Of a DNA stretch of 62,937 bases, positions 8,738-17,264 are shown piece after piece. Numbering within the stretch: the stretch's first letter is position 1; every line of letters begins with the position of its first letter. A program made the position numbers and the translations under genes. The notes beneath the pieces are model-generated. The model was not told where the DNA came from. It was given only the letters and a program-made list of their open reading frames with translations, and did not search any database. This DNA is from DAOPZJ01 sp964587625 (GTDB taxonomy: Bacteria; Bacillota; Clostridia; Oscillospirales; JAKOTC01): the NCBI GenBank assembly GCA_964587625.1, contig CAZPLU010000012.1, positions 1 to 62,937 on the forward strand, in the 5' to 3' direction.

Positions 8738-10498
8738 TTATTCTTTTAAGCCGATTTTCAACTCGTCGAGCTGTTTTTTGTCGACCCGAGACGGGCAGCC
8801 GCTCATCAGCTCCGAGGCGTTTTGTACCTTGGGAAACGCCGTGACGTCGCGCAGCGAATCCGCGCCGCAGATGAGCATGGCAAGCCGGTCGAGGCCGAGG
8901 CCGGCCCCGCCGTGCGGCGGCGCGCCGAAGCGGTAGGCGTCGACCAAAAAACCGAATTTGTACTCCACCTGTTCCGGCGTCAGGCCGAGCAGCCCGAACA
9001 TGCGCTTTTGCAGCGCCGGATCGTTGATGCGGATCGAGCCGGAGAGCAGCTCGACGCCGTTCAGCACAAGGTCGTAGGCCTTGGCGCGCACGTTGCCGGG
9101 GTCGCTCTCGAGATAGGGCATGCACGCCTCGAGCGGCATCGTGAACGGGTGGTGCATCGCGGCCCACTCGCCGCTCTCCCCGTCGTATTCGAAAAACGGC
9201 ATCTCGACGATCCATACGAGTTCATAGCGTTCTTTTGAAACGAGGTTGAGCTGCTTTGCGACGAGGTTTCGCAACGCACCGAGCACCGGCAGCGCGACTT
9301 TGTTTTGATCGGCGACAAACAAAACGGTGTCTCCCTTTTCACAGCCGACGGCGGCAAGCAGGGTCGAAAGTTCGCCCTCCGCGAGGAATTTTGAAAAAGA
9401 ACAGGTGGTCTCGTCTTCGCTCCGACGGATATACGCGAGGCCTTTCGCGCCGATGCCGCGCGCCGCCTCGGTGAGCTTGTCGATCTCTTTGCGGGTGAGG
9501 ACGGAAACACTGTTTTTGGCGACGATGCAGCGGACGCTGCCGCCGTTTTTCACCGCGTCGGAAAAGACCGGGAAGCCGCAATTTCTCACCGATTCGCTGA
9601 TGTCCTGAATCTCCATGCCGAAGCGCAGGTCGGGCTTGTCGGAGCCGAAGCGGTTCATCGCCTCGGCAAAGGTCAGGCGGCGGATCGGGAGGTCGAGTTC
9701 GCGGCCGAGCATCCGCTCGAAGACCCGTTTCATATAGCCCTCGAGCATGGCGAGGATGTCGTCGACGTCGACGAACGACATCTCAAGGTCGATCTGGGTG
9801 AATTCCGGCTGTCGGTCGGCGCGCAGGTCCTCGTCGCGGAAACAGCGCGCCAGCTGGATATAGCGGTCGAAGCCCGAGAGCATCAAGAGTTGTTTATACA
9901 TCTGCGGGGATTGGGGCAGCGCATAAAAATTGCCCGGATGGATGCGGGACGGGACGATGTAGTCGCGCGCGCCCTCGGGGGTGGACTTGATCATCATCGG
10001 GGTCTCGATCTCGATAAAGCCGTTTTCGTAAAAATAGTCGCGGGTGACGTCGGCCAGCTTGTGGCGCGCGAGGATGTTTTTTTGCAGCGGGGCGCGGCGC
10101 AGGTCGAGATAGCGGTAGCGCAGGCGCAGCTCCTCGTTGGCGTTGCTGTTGTCGAGGATTTCGAACGGCGGGGTCTCGCTCTTGGTGAAGAGCTGCAAAT
10201 CGGTCACAAACAGTTCGAGCTCGCCGGTCGGGAGGTCGAAATTTTTGCTCTCGCGCTCGCGTACCGTCCCGGTCGCGCCGATCACATATTCGCTTCTAAG
10301 CGTGAACGCAAGATCAAAGACCCCGCGGTCGGTGGCGTCGTCGAAGGCCAGTTGTATGATACCGGTGCGGTCGCGCAGGTCGGCGAAAATCAATCCGCCG
10401 AGGTTGCGCTGTCTTGCCACCCAGCCGCAGACCGAGACGGTCCTTCCGAGATCGGCCTTGGTGACTTCGGCGGCGTATTTGGTGCGTTTTATCATCAA
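8738..10498 (-). CDS. aspS: Aspartate--tRNA ligase
   Basis: This class II synthetase charges tRNA-Asp. The N-terminal OB-fold anticodon-binding domain carries VCGWVARQRNLGGLIFADLR. The catalytic core shows motif 2 (RCFRDEDLRADRQPEFTQID) and motif 3 (GLGLDRLAMLICG). The bacterial GAD insertion lies between. At 586 residues it has the normal length of a bacterial-type enzyme. Whether it is discriminating or also charges tRNA-Asn cannot be told by eye. It follows hisS by 27 bases, a common operon pair in Firmicutes. I saw no T-box leader. Confidence 0.97.
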   Translation of the reverse strand: MMIKRTKYAAEVTKADLGRTVSVCGWVARQRNLGGLIFADLRDRTGIIQLAFDDATDRGVFDLAFTLRSEYVIGATGTVRERESKNFDLPTGELELFVTDLQLFTKSETPPFEILDNSNANEELRLRYRYLDLRRAPLQKNILARHKLADVTRDYFYENGFIEIETPMMIKSTPEGARDYIVPSRIHPGNFYALPQSPQMYKQLLMLSGFDRYIQLARCFRDEDLRADRQPEFTQIDLEMSFVDVDDILAMLEGYMKRVFERMLGRELDLPIRRLTFAEAMNRFGSDKPDLRFGMEIQDISESVRNCGFPVFSDAVKNGGSVRCIVAKNSVSVLTRKEIDKLTEAARGIGAKGLAYIRRSEDETTCSFSKFLAEGELSTLLAAVGCEKGDTVLFVADQNKVALPVLGALRNLVAKQLNLVSKERYELVWIVEMPFFEYDGESGEWAAMHHPFTMPLEACMPYLESDPGNVRAKAYDLVLNGVELLSGSIRINDPALQKRMFGLLGLTPEQVEYKFGFLVDAYRFGAPPHGGAGLGLDRLAMLICGADSLRDVTAFPKVQNASELMSGCPSRVDKKQLDELKIGLKE

Positions 10499-10525
10499 GA
10501 TTCTTCTTTCTTTATTATGTGATTT

Positions 10526-11791
10526 TTATTTTTTCAGCGCCGCGATCAGTTCGGTCTCGCCGTCGGCGGCGATTTCGCGGTCGTTTTTCATATCCTTGAG
10601 AATATATTTACCGGTTTTCATCTCCTCCTCGCCCAAAATCAGCGTGAAGTCGAACCCCGTCTTGTTGGCGTAGCGCATCGACGACTTCAAACTGCGGGTC
10701 GAGAGTTCTGTCTGGCAGGGAATCCCGGCGGCTTTGACCGCATCGGCCAGCCGCGCGCAGCGCGGCTTGGTCTCATCTCCGATCGGTATGATAAATACTT
10801 TACCCGCGGCGGGTTTTTCAAATGCACAGCCGCATTTTTCGGCGAGCAGATACATGCGCTCGATGCCCATCGCAAGACCGAGCGCCGGGGTGGGCTGGCC
10901 GCCGAGCTCCTCGACGAGGCCGTCGTACCGCCCGCCGGCGCCGACCGCGTCCTGCGCGCCGAGTTGATCGGTGACAAATTCAAACACCGGGCCGTTGTAA
11001 TAGTCGAGGCCGCGCACGATGCCGGGATCCAATTCATATTTGACGCCGAGCTCGGATAATAACGCGCAGAGCGCTTCGAAGTGCTTTTTGCAATCGTCGC
11101 AGAGGTAATCGGCGATGACCGGCGCGCCTTTTGCAATCGCCTTGCACTCGGGCGATTTGCAATCTAAAATGCGCATCGGGTTTTTATAAAGCCGCTCGTC
11201 GCAGGTCTCACAAAGGGCTTTTTTTCGTTGTTCGAAATAAACGACCAGCGCTTGTTTGTATTCGCCCCTGCATTCCCTGCAGCCGATGGAATTGAGTTTC
11301 GTCATGACCGCGTCGGCGATGCCGATTTTTTGAAACGCGCGGTTCACCATGGCGATCAATTCGGCTTCGGCCAGATAGGAATCCGCGCCGAAAATTTCGA
11401 AGCCGACCTGGTGGAATTCGCGCAGCCGCCCCGCCTGCGGGCGGTTATAACGAAAACAGGTCGTGAAATAAAACAGCTTTTGCGGCAGCGCCTCTCCCGC
11501 GAGACCGCTTTCCAAAAAAGCACGCACGACGCCCGCCGTGCCCTCGGGCGCCAAACTCAAGTCCTCACCGCCGCGGTCGGCAAACGTGTACATCTCCTTG
11601 CTGACCACGTCGGAGGTCTCGCCGGAGCTGCGCGAAAAAAGCGCGGTCTTTTCAAAGGTCGGCACACGGATCTGACCGAAGCCCGCAAGGAGGGCTTCGG
11701 CGGCGAATACTTCTTCGATTTGGCGGTAGGCGGCCGACTGCTCGGGCAGCGCATCCGCCGTACCGCGCGGTTTTTGGAATTTGACAGGCAT
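10526..11791 (-). CDS. hisS: Histidine--tRNA ligase
   Basis: This class II synthetase charges tRNA-His. The start MPVKFQKPRGTADALPEQ carries the family PRGT(x)D signature. Motif 2 appears as FYFTTCFRYNRPQAGRLREF. The histidine-specific loop is GIVRGLDYYNGPVFEF, and motif 3 is ALGLAMGIERM. The C-terminal anticodon-binding domain ends at ELIAALKK. At 421 residues it is full length. A Cys-rich segment (CRECRGEYKQ, CETCDERLYKNPMRILDC, CDDCKK) between the motifs looks like the zinc-ribbon insertion seen in some Firmicute enzymes. It is the first gene of hisS-aspS. Confidence 0.97.
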   Translation of the reverse strand: MPVKFQKPRGTADALPEQSAAYRQIEEVFAAEALLAGFGQIRVPTFEKTALFSRSSGETSDVVSKEMYTFADRGGEDLSLAPEGTAGVVRAFLESGLAGEALPQKLFYFTTCFRYNRPQAGRLREFHQVGFEIFGADSYLAEAELIAMVNRAFQKIGIADAVMTKLNSIGCRECRGEYKQALVVYFEQRKKALCETCDERLYKNPMRILDCKSPECKAIAKGAPVIADYLCDDCKKHFEALCALLSELGVKYELDPGIVRGLDYYNGPVFEFVTDQLGAQDAVGAGGRYDGLVEELGGQPTPALGLAMGIERMYLLAEKCGCAFEKPAAGKVFIIPIGDETKPRCARLADAVKAAGIPCQTELSTRSLKSSMRYANKTGFDFTLILGEEEMKTGKYILKDMKNDREIAADGETELIAALKK

Positions 11792-12059
11792 TTATTTTTC
11801 GTCCTTTTATTTTATTGAGTGTAATGCGAGAAGGCAGAGGTGAGAGAGCAGGGGGCGGAACGGGTGATGAGGGAAATGTTTTTTGTTTCTCAATTCCTAT
11901 TTCCCGGTTCCCCTCAGGCAGAGGACAAATACGAAAGGCGATAAGAAAAAAAGTTGTTAAACCAACACGATTCCGCCTTCTCAGAGGGACACCTTTGCCC
12001 GCAAAGGCCGGGGTGGTTTTTGATTTAAAATACCAATGACCTGTTTGAAAAAGAATCGT
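11792..12059. other. Intergenic region with purine-rich repeat
   Basis: The region upstream of hisS has no gene and no recognisable T-box. It contains GCGAGAAGGCAGAGGTGAGA (about 11826-11845), a member of the repeat found at 40.5-40.7 kb and inverted at about 300 bp. Further on is CCTTCTCAGAGGGACACC followed by GCCCGCAAAGGCCGGGGTGG (about 11977-12016), related to the hairpin repeat at about 187-223. Confidence 0.5.
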
Positions 12060-12461
12060 TTAATCTTTCGGGTTGACGATGTCGCGCCAGTCGAGCCAGC
12101 CGTTGGCGAGTCCGTGGATCAACACTTCGCCGGTCGCAATATTGGTCGCCATCGGCACGGTATGCGCGTCGCAAAGCCGCATCAGATTGAATTCTGCCCC
12201 GCTCATGCGCTGTTGGTTCGGAGAACGGAAAAAGATCAGCATATCGATGCGGTCGCAGCTCACCAGCGCGGCGATCTGTTCGATCCCGCCCTGCGAACCC
12301 GTCATCAGCGATAAAATTTTAAGCCCCGCGCCCTCGGAGACCAATTTGGCCGTCGCGGCCGTGGCGCACAGGTCGTGCTTTGCCAGAATGCCGTTATAAG
12401 CGGTGCAGAATTGTACCAGCAGTTCTTTTTTGTCGTTGTCGGCAATCAGTGCGATGTTCAT
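12060..12461 (-). CDS. Methylglyoxal synthase-like protein with altered active site
   Basis: The 133-residue length and overall pattern match MgsA, which converts dihydroxyacetone phosphate to methylglyoxal. Shared features are MNIALIA, LLVQF..AYNGIL, GG.EQIAALVS, RLCDAHTVPMATNIATGE and DWRDIV. The catalytic residues of characterised enzymes are not where expected. IAHD is IADN, the phosphate loop TGTTG is TAATA, GGDQQ (catalytic Asp71 in E. coli) is GGIEQ, and DP...PH..D is SPNQQRMSGAE. The fold is probably kept and the activity probably lost or changed. It sits directly downstream of the minD-like gene on the same strand, the place mgsA often takes in Clostridia. Confidence 0.75.
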   Translation of the reverse strand: MNIALIADNDKKELLVQFCTAYNGILAKHDLCATAATAKLVSEGAGLKILSLMTGSQGGIEQIAALVSCDRIDMLIFFRSPNQQRMSGAEFNLMRLCDAHTVPMATNIATGEVLIHGLANGWLDWRDIVNPKD

Positions 12462-12495
12462 GGCCGTCTTCCTTTCCTCAGCGTAATCCCCGGTA

Positions 12496-13230
12496 TCAAA
12501 GACGCGTCAGCGGTACATATCTGCCGCAGATGCGCGCGGCGATGTTATAAAACGACTGCACGCTGACAGCCGATTTCGGCAGCCGCAAAACGCCTTTCCG
12601 CGAGAGCTTTGAAAACTCGGTGTCAACCGGGACCACCCCGAGCAACTGGCTGCCCACCGCGTCGATAAATTCGTCGATCGAGGGCGCGATCTTTTTGCGC
12701 ACGAGCCGCCGGTCGTATTTGTTGAGCAAAAGCCGGCTCTTTTTTCCCATTTTTGCGATCAGAGCGCCGGTTTTGGTCGCCGCCCGCAGAGAGATATCCT
12801 CGGGGGTTGAGATGATCACGATCTCGTCCGCCGCCGTGACCGCGCTGTCGAACTCCCTTCCGAGTCCCGCGGGCGCGTCAATGAGGATGAAATCATATTG
12901 ACCGACCAAAATGCGGCAAAATCTGTTGAGGTCTGCGCCGGTGCAAAACTTCTCGGGGGTCAGCGCGGCCGATGCGAGACAAAGACCCGCAAGTTGGGGG
13001 CAGGGAATCACCACGTCCGAGATCTCGCAGCGTTTTTCAATCGCGTCGCAGATGTCAAACAGCACGGGTTTTTCCATGCCGAGCAATATGTCCAAACCCG
13101 CGATGCCCTGATCCGCGTCGACGAGCAGCACGCGTTTCCCACGGCAGACGATGGAAGCGGCAATACAAGCGGCGAGCGTGGATTTCCCCACTCCGCCCTT
13201 GCCCGAGCAGAAGGTCAGTATCTTTTGCAC
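12496..13230 (-). CDS. MinD/ParA-family ATPase, septum-site-determining type
   Basis: The protein is a deviant-Walker ATPase of the MinD family, which positions division sites or other cell-pole structures. The P-loop FCSGKGGVGKSTLA is near the N-terminus, followed by LLVDADQGIAGLDILLG (switch I region) and FILIDAPAGL (Walker B). The GTG at 13230 is the best start: GAAAGGGTGG lies 7 bases upstream, giving 244 residues beginning VQKILTFCSG. The C-terminus is short (YNIAARICGRYVPLTRL) and could be a weak amphipathic membrane-targeting helix. No minC or minE is present nearby, so it could also act with another partner. Confidence 0.8.
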   Translation of the reverse strand: MQKILTFCSGKGGVGKSTLAACIAASIVCRGKRVLLVDADQGIAGLDILLGMEKPVLFDICDAIEKRCEISDVVIPCPQLAGLCLASAALTPEKFCTGADLNRFCRILVGQYDFILIDAPAGLGREFDSAVTAADEIVIISTPEDISLRAATKTGALIAKMGKKSRLLLNKYDRRLVRKKIAPSIDEFIDAVGSQLLGVVPVDTEFSKLSRKGVLRLPKSAVSVQSFYNIAARICGRYVPLTRL

Positions 13231-13287
13231 GCTGTGACCACCCTTTCGCACAACAGGTTTGCTCTAAAGTCACAAAGAGCCGTTTAT

Positions 13288-13316
13288 AGAATAGCATATA
13301 CGCGGGTTTTTTTCAA
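13288..13316 (-). promoter_or_regulatory. Candidate promoter of the minD-like gene
   Basis: On the minus strand TTGAAA (13311-13316) and TATTCT (13288-13293) are 17 bp apart, about 60 bp upstream of the GTG start. Confidence 0.5.
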
Positions 13317-13385
13317 GCGCGACGAAAGCGCCGAGTAAAACCATTATAAGGTGCGCCGAGCGGGAACCCGCCGCGATGCCCCTGT

Positions 13386-13982
13386 TCAATCTTCCCCCAA
13401 CTTAGTCAGCTCATGATAAACCCTTGCCACGGGCAGGCCGACGATATTGCTGTAATCGCCCGTGATCTTTCGCACAAATTTGACCGCAAGTCCTTGAATC
13501 GCATACGCGCCCGCCTTGTCCCTGTGTTCGCCGCCGGCGATATAATCGTCCAGTTCGGCCTCGGTGATGGGGTACATCGTGACGGCGGTGCGTTCGTAAA
13601 AGGTCTTTTTGCGGGTTTTACCGTTTTTACGCGCCAAAATGCACACGCCTGTATAGACAAAATGGGTGCCTCCCGAAAGCTTTTTTAAAATTCGTCTTGC
13701 GTCTTCATCGTCTTTGGGTTTGCCCACAATAACGACAGAGCCGTTTGGGGCGTTGATGACGACGATCGTGTCCGCGCCCAAGACGGCGAAATCGCCTTTT
13801 TCGCCGGAGAGCTCCTCGAAGACCGCCCGGGCTTTTTGCGCGGACAGGTCGAGCACAATCCGAGCCGGAGTGGAAGCGTCGGTCTGTTCGGGGTCGTTGC
13901 GGGCGCGGGTTTCAAAGGGGATGCCGGCCAAAGCCAGCAGTTCGCGTCTGCGGGGAGAGCCGGAGGCCAGATAGAGTTTCAT
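13386..13982 (-). CDS. maf: Maf-like nucleotide pyrophosphatase
   Basis: Maf proteins hydrolyse non-canonical or modified nucleoside triphosphates and are linked to septum inhibition. The 198-residue protein starts with the family signature LYLASGSPRRRELLALAGI (S-x-S-P-R-R). It contains VLGADTIVVI with the catalytic Asp, GKPKDDEDARRILKKLSG, and the C-terminal GGEHRDKAGAYAIQGLA and GDYSNIVGLPV motifs. All family blocks are present, so it should be active. In many Clostridia maf neighbours the mre/min cluster. Here it is on the same strand as the minD-like gene, with a separate promoter between them. Confidence 0.95.
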   Translation of the reverse strand: MKLYLASGSPRRRELLALAGIPFETRARNDPEQTDASTPARIVLDLSAQKARAVFEELSGEKGDFAVLGADTIVVINAPNGSVVIVGKPKDDEDARRILKKLSGGTHFVYTGVCILARKNGKTRKKTFYERTAVTMYPITEAELDDYIAGGEHRDKAGAYAIQGLAVKFVRKITGDYSNIVGLPVARVYHELTKLGED

Positions 13983-14342
13983 GGCGTCTTTTCTTTCTTT
14001 GTATTTTAAAGTAACGGGAGAATGAGTTCTGAGACGTCGAAAATGATTTTGTCCGGGATTATTTTTGAATTCGGCGGAAAGCCCTCGTTTTTGTAATCGT
14101 TTTTAAGGATTGCGGGCGGATATTGCGGCATTGCGGTTCCTTTCGTTCAGCCGGCAATTCGGTTCATTCCAAGGCGCTCGAGCCCAAACGCACGAGCCCG
14201 AGCGCCCGAGCCCGAGCCGGGTGATATGTGTGGTTTTCATGCGGAAAGACCGCGAATTCGCGGCGTTTCCTCGAAAATTATACCAAAAAAGCGCGCAAAA
14301 GGCAAACGAAAACAGCCCCAATCACGAATTTTCACAAATTCA
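13983..14342. other. Intergenic region, no gene seen
   Basis: This is the divergent spacer between maf and the MFS gene. A small direct repeat of the octamer GCCCGAGC (about 14166-14220) is visible. I found no RNA gene or conserved coding potential. Confidence 0.5.
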
Positions 14343-14370
14343 TTGACAGCGGGGTTTATTCATGTAAAAT
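14343..14370 (+). promoter_or_regulatory. Promoter of the MFS gene
   Basis: TTGACA (14343-14348) and TAAAAT (14365-14370) are separated by 16 bp, with the start codon about 50 bp downstream. Confidence 0.65.
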
Positions 14371-14419
14371 AGGGATGGTGAACGGGAATGCGTTCGCTTT
14401 TTTAAAGGGATTCAACGAT

Positions 14420-15832
14420 ATGAGAAATATAAAAACCGTCATAAAAAACGCGGCGTTTTTCCGCGTGTTCAATCTGCGTGAGGAAAAAGCGCGCGGCCGC
14501 ACCGCGATGATCGCCTCGTCTGTCATCGCGAGCATTGCCGCGAACTTGACCGGCGGCGTGTTCTACTCCGGCTTTTTGCTCGGTTACAACATCAGCTTGG
14601 TCAATATCGGCATCCTCTCGTTCGTGCCGTATATGGCGTCGCTGTTCAGTTTGCTCTCGCCGCTGGTTTTGGAGCGGTTTAAAAAGCGGAAATGGCTGCT
14701 TGCGGGCGGGCGGATTCTCTATTATACCATCAACATTCTCGGGCTGACCCTGCTGCCGGAACTGGTAAAAGAGCCCGGCGCGCGGATTGTCGGCTTCGCG
14801 CTGATCATCTTTTTCGCGAACGCCGTCAACAACATCTTTTCACAGGGCTATTCGGTATGGCATCTCAACTTTCTGCCCGAGGACATTCGGGCGGATTATT
14901 TCAACCAATCCAGCATCGTAAACAACATCATGACCGGCGCGGTACTGATCGCCTCCTCCGCCATCACCGACGCGTTGCCCGCCGGCGACGCACAACTGCG
15001 GGTGATCGTGATTTTGCGCTACATCGCCTATGCCGTCGCCTTATTCGACGTGCTGATGCTGTCGCTTCCCAAAGAATACCCGTATCCGCAGACCCTGCAG
15101 AAACTCAATCCCGCCAAAGTGCTGACGCTGCCGTTTAAGAATAAAAAATTCTTGCTGACGATGTCGGTCATGTTCGCCTACACCTTCGCGGCCAACATCT
15201 CAACGCCGTTTATCAACGTGCATCTGATCGAAAATGTCAAGGTCAGCTATTCGCTGATCAACGGCATCAACGCGGCCTATTTCATCGTATTTATTTTGTT
15301 CGGCAATATTTGCAAACGCCAGATTGCCCGCTGGTCGTGGTTCAAGACCTTTGCGGTTTGGGTCATCGTACAGGCGCCGACCTTTTTGCTGTACGCTTTC
15401 GTACATCATACCGACGGCGTCAACTGGCTGTTCATCGCGGTGCGCCTGATGCAGCATGTGACCGGGCTGTTTATCACCCTGACCTATTCGAATTTCCCCT
15501 ACATAAACCTCCCCGAGACCGACCGTACGGCATATCTGTCTTTTTATGTCATTTCGGTTCACTCCTCGGCGCTGCTGAGCATGCTGTCCGGGACCGGTTT
15601 CGTCAAGCTGCTCGGCGATTTCTCGCTCAATTTCTTGGGCACAACGATCAACAGCGTGCAAATGCTGCTGTTTTTGACGTTTGTGCTGCAATCCGGCGTG
15701 GGCTTATTGGTGTTTGCGCTGCTGCCCAAGATCAATCCCGAGAACTGGAGCGAACCGCCGCGGATGCCGCGTGAACGGCTGATGCCGCCGTGGGTGCGAA
15801 AAAACCTGATCGTCGAGTCGGAAAAACAATGA
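14420..15832 (+). CDS. MFS transporter
   Basis: This is a polytopic membrane protein of 470 residues from the ATG at 14420 (MRNIKTVIKNAAFFRV), which follows AAAGGGA by 9 bases. About twelve hydrophobic segments are visible, for example FVPYMASLFSLLSPLVL, KFLLTMSVMFAYTFAAN and FLTFVLQSGVGLLVFALLP, with a central basic loop after about residue 200. This is the major facilitator pattern. The family motif between helices 2 and 3 is weak, so the substrate is unknown. A good promoter lies at 14343-14370. The FliB-like gene follows after 70 bases and may be co-transcribed. Confidence 0.82.
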   Translation: MRNIKTVIKNAAFFRVFNLREEKARGRTAMIASSVIASIAANLTGGVFYSGFLLGYNISLVNIGILSFVPYMASLFSLLSPLVLERFKKRKWLLAGGRILYYTINILGLTLLPELVKEPGARIVGFALIIFFANAVNNIFSQGYSVWHLNFLPEDIRADYFNQSSIVNNIMTGAVLIASSAITDALPAGDAQLRVIVILRYIAYAVALFDVLMLSLPKEYPYPQTLQKLNPAKVLTLPFKNKKFLLTMSVMFAYTFAANISTPFINVHLIENVKVSYSLINGINAAYFIVFILFGNICKRQIARWSWFKTFAVWVIVQAPTFLLYAFVHHTDGVNWLFIAVRLMQHVTGLFITLTYSNFPYINLPETDRTAYLSFYVISVHSSALLSMLSGTGFVKLLGDFSLNFLGTTINSVQMLLFLTFVLQSGVGLLVFALLPKINPENWSEPPRMPRERLMPPWVRKNLIVESEKQ

Positions 15833-15902
15833 CCCCTCCGGCTGCGGAAACGGCATCTACATATTCCTTCCACGGAGGCGGATTTTTACGGAAAAAGTCC
15901 TT

Positions 15903-16973
15903 GTGCTTGCCCCTGAGTACTTTAATACGTTCAAATGCAAATGCGGGAATTGCCGCAGCGTCTGCTGCAAGGGCTGGGGCATCTCGCTGACCGAAACCGA
16001 GTATTTCCGGCTGCTCGGTCTTTCATGCACCCCGCGGTTGCGGCGCACCCTTGACGGCGCATTTCATATCGCCGACCGCCCGACCCGCGAGGCCTATGCT
16101 TTTGTCTCCCCGTCGTTTGAAGGCGCCTGCCGCCTGTTGGGTAAAGACGGCCGCTGCGAATTGCACAAACAATGCGGGGAGGACGCTTTGCCCTCGGTCT
16201 GCCACCTCTATCCGCGTTCCTTCAAACCCGGGCCGCAGCCGGAGGGCTGCTGTTCTGCGGGCTGCGAAGCCGCCGTGGAGGCGCTGATCGACCGATCCTG
16301 CCCGCTGCGTTTTGAAACAATCCGAACGGAATTTCCCGGCGTGTTCCCCGTGCAGGACGTAACCGCCGCGGCCGTCGGTGAAACGCGGCACAGGTGCATC
16401 GCGGTAATGCAAAATCCGTCGCTCTCCCTGCGGGAGCGTATCCACGCGATCGGCCATATCCTGCTCCATCCGCAGCCCATCCCGTTTGTCCGGTATCAGA
16501 CGCCCGATTTTTTGCGGACCGCCGAAAAGCTGATTACGGCTTTTTGCGATATCAGCCCCAATATCGCCGAATACGGCGAAAAAGCGCTTGCCGCCGTCGG
16601 ACTGCCCGGCGACCTGCAGTTCGCCGCCGCGCGCTGGCGCAAAGCCCTGCGCCGCACCTATGCCGTTTTGCCCGACTGCGACGATTATTTTGAAAATCTG
16701 ATGGTCAATCACCTGTTTTACGAACAGTTCCCCGATATCCCCGCCTGTAAAACCCCGCAAGAGGCCTTTATCTCCTTTTACGCCGCTTATGCGCTGGTGC
16801 GTTTTATCGGGATCTGCCTTGCGCAAACCCGCGAGTCCTTTGTCGACGCGGTCGCCGCCGCTTTCCGTTTTATCGAGCACTCGAATTTTTATCGCAACGC
16901 CGTTTTGCTGTTGCGCGACAACCCCGACGGCTTCCGCCCGGACGGCGCCACACCGCCCTCGAACGCGTCGTAG
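15903..16973 (+). CDS. Cysteine-cluster protein, flagellin lysine-N-methylase (FliB)-like
   Basis: The protein has about 356 residues. Its N-terminus APEYFNTFKCKCGNCRSVCC with KGWGISLTE resembles proteins annotated as flagellin lysine N-methylase and the wider CxxCxxCC family. Further Cys residues follow (ACRLLGKDGRCELHKQCGE, CHLYPR, GCCSAGC), probably binding an iron-sulfur or zinc centre. No flagellar genes are in the window, so the methylase name is uncertain. The start is unclear: a GGAGG at 15874-15878 is 24 bases before the GTG at 15903, and the frame stays open upstream through ACG and ATT codons, so the true start may be a rare codon at about 15882-15888. Confidence 0.7.
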   Translation: MLAPEYFNTFKCKCGNCRSVCCKGWGISLTETEYFRLLGLSCTPRLRRTLDGAFHIADRPTREAYAFVSPSFEGACRLLGKDGRCELHKQCGEDALPSVCHLYPRSFKPGPQPEGCCSAGCEAAVEALIDRSCPLRFETIRTEFPGVFPVQDVTAAAVGETRHRCIAVMQNPSLSLRERIHAIGHILLHPQPIPFVRYQTPDFLRTAEKLITAFCDISPNIAEYGEKALAAVGLPGDLQFAAARWRKALRRTYAVLPDCDDYFENLMVNHLFYEQFPDIPACKTPQEAFISFYAAYALVRFIGICLAQTRESFVDAVAAAFRFIEHSNFYRNAVLLLRDNPDGFRPDGATPPSNAS

Positions 16974-17061
16974 CGGGCAGTTTCCGCTCCCAAACACGGG
17001 AAAGAACCTGCACACCGTTTGTCCGAGAGCGCGCGTTCCCGTCCTCGGCGATAAAATCGTA

Positions 17062-17228
17062 GGGGCGGCCCCATGTGGCCGCCCGCGAAAATGGGAATTG
17101 CAAATCCGCAGGGAGAACGGAAAATTTTTACGCACGATCGTCCCCGTGCGGCTTCCTAATTTTACAGCAGATGGTTCCATCAAAACGGAGCTGCGCCGCG
17201 CCGCCGGGCGGCCGCATGGGGCCGCCCC
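17062..17228. repeat. Inverted pair of hairpin repeats
   Basis: A 23-bp element GGGGCGGCCCCATGTGGCCG plus CCC (17062-17084) recurs in inverse orientation at 17206-17228 with one mismatch. It is a close relative of the GGGCGACCCCATGTGGTCG hairpin in the tandem array at 32.5-33.1 kb. The 291-bp spacer 16974-17264 holds no gene. Confidence 0.75.
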
Positions 17229-17264
17229 TACCGCGAAAATAGGCGGTAGGGCGGTTGGAGGGGA

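Noticed and set aside
10500..12059. T-box leaders upstream of hisS-aspS and of cysE-cysS
   Set aside because: I looked for the GGTGG-type antiterminator motif and a terminator near the start codons and found neither.
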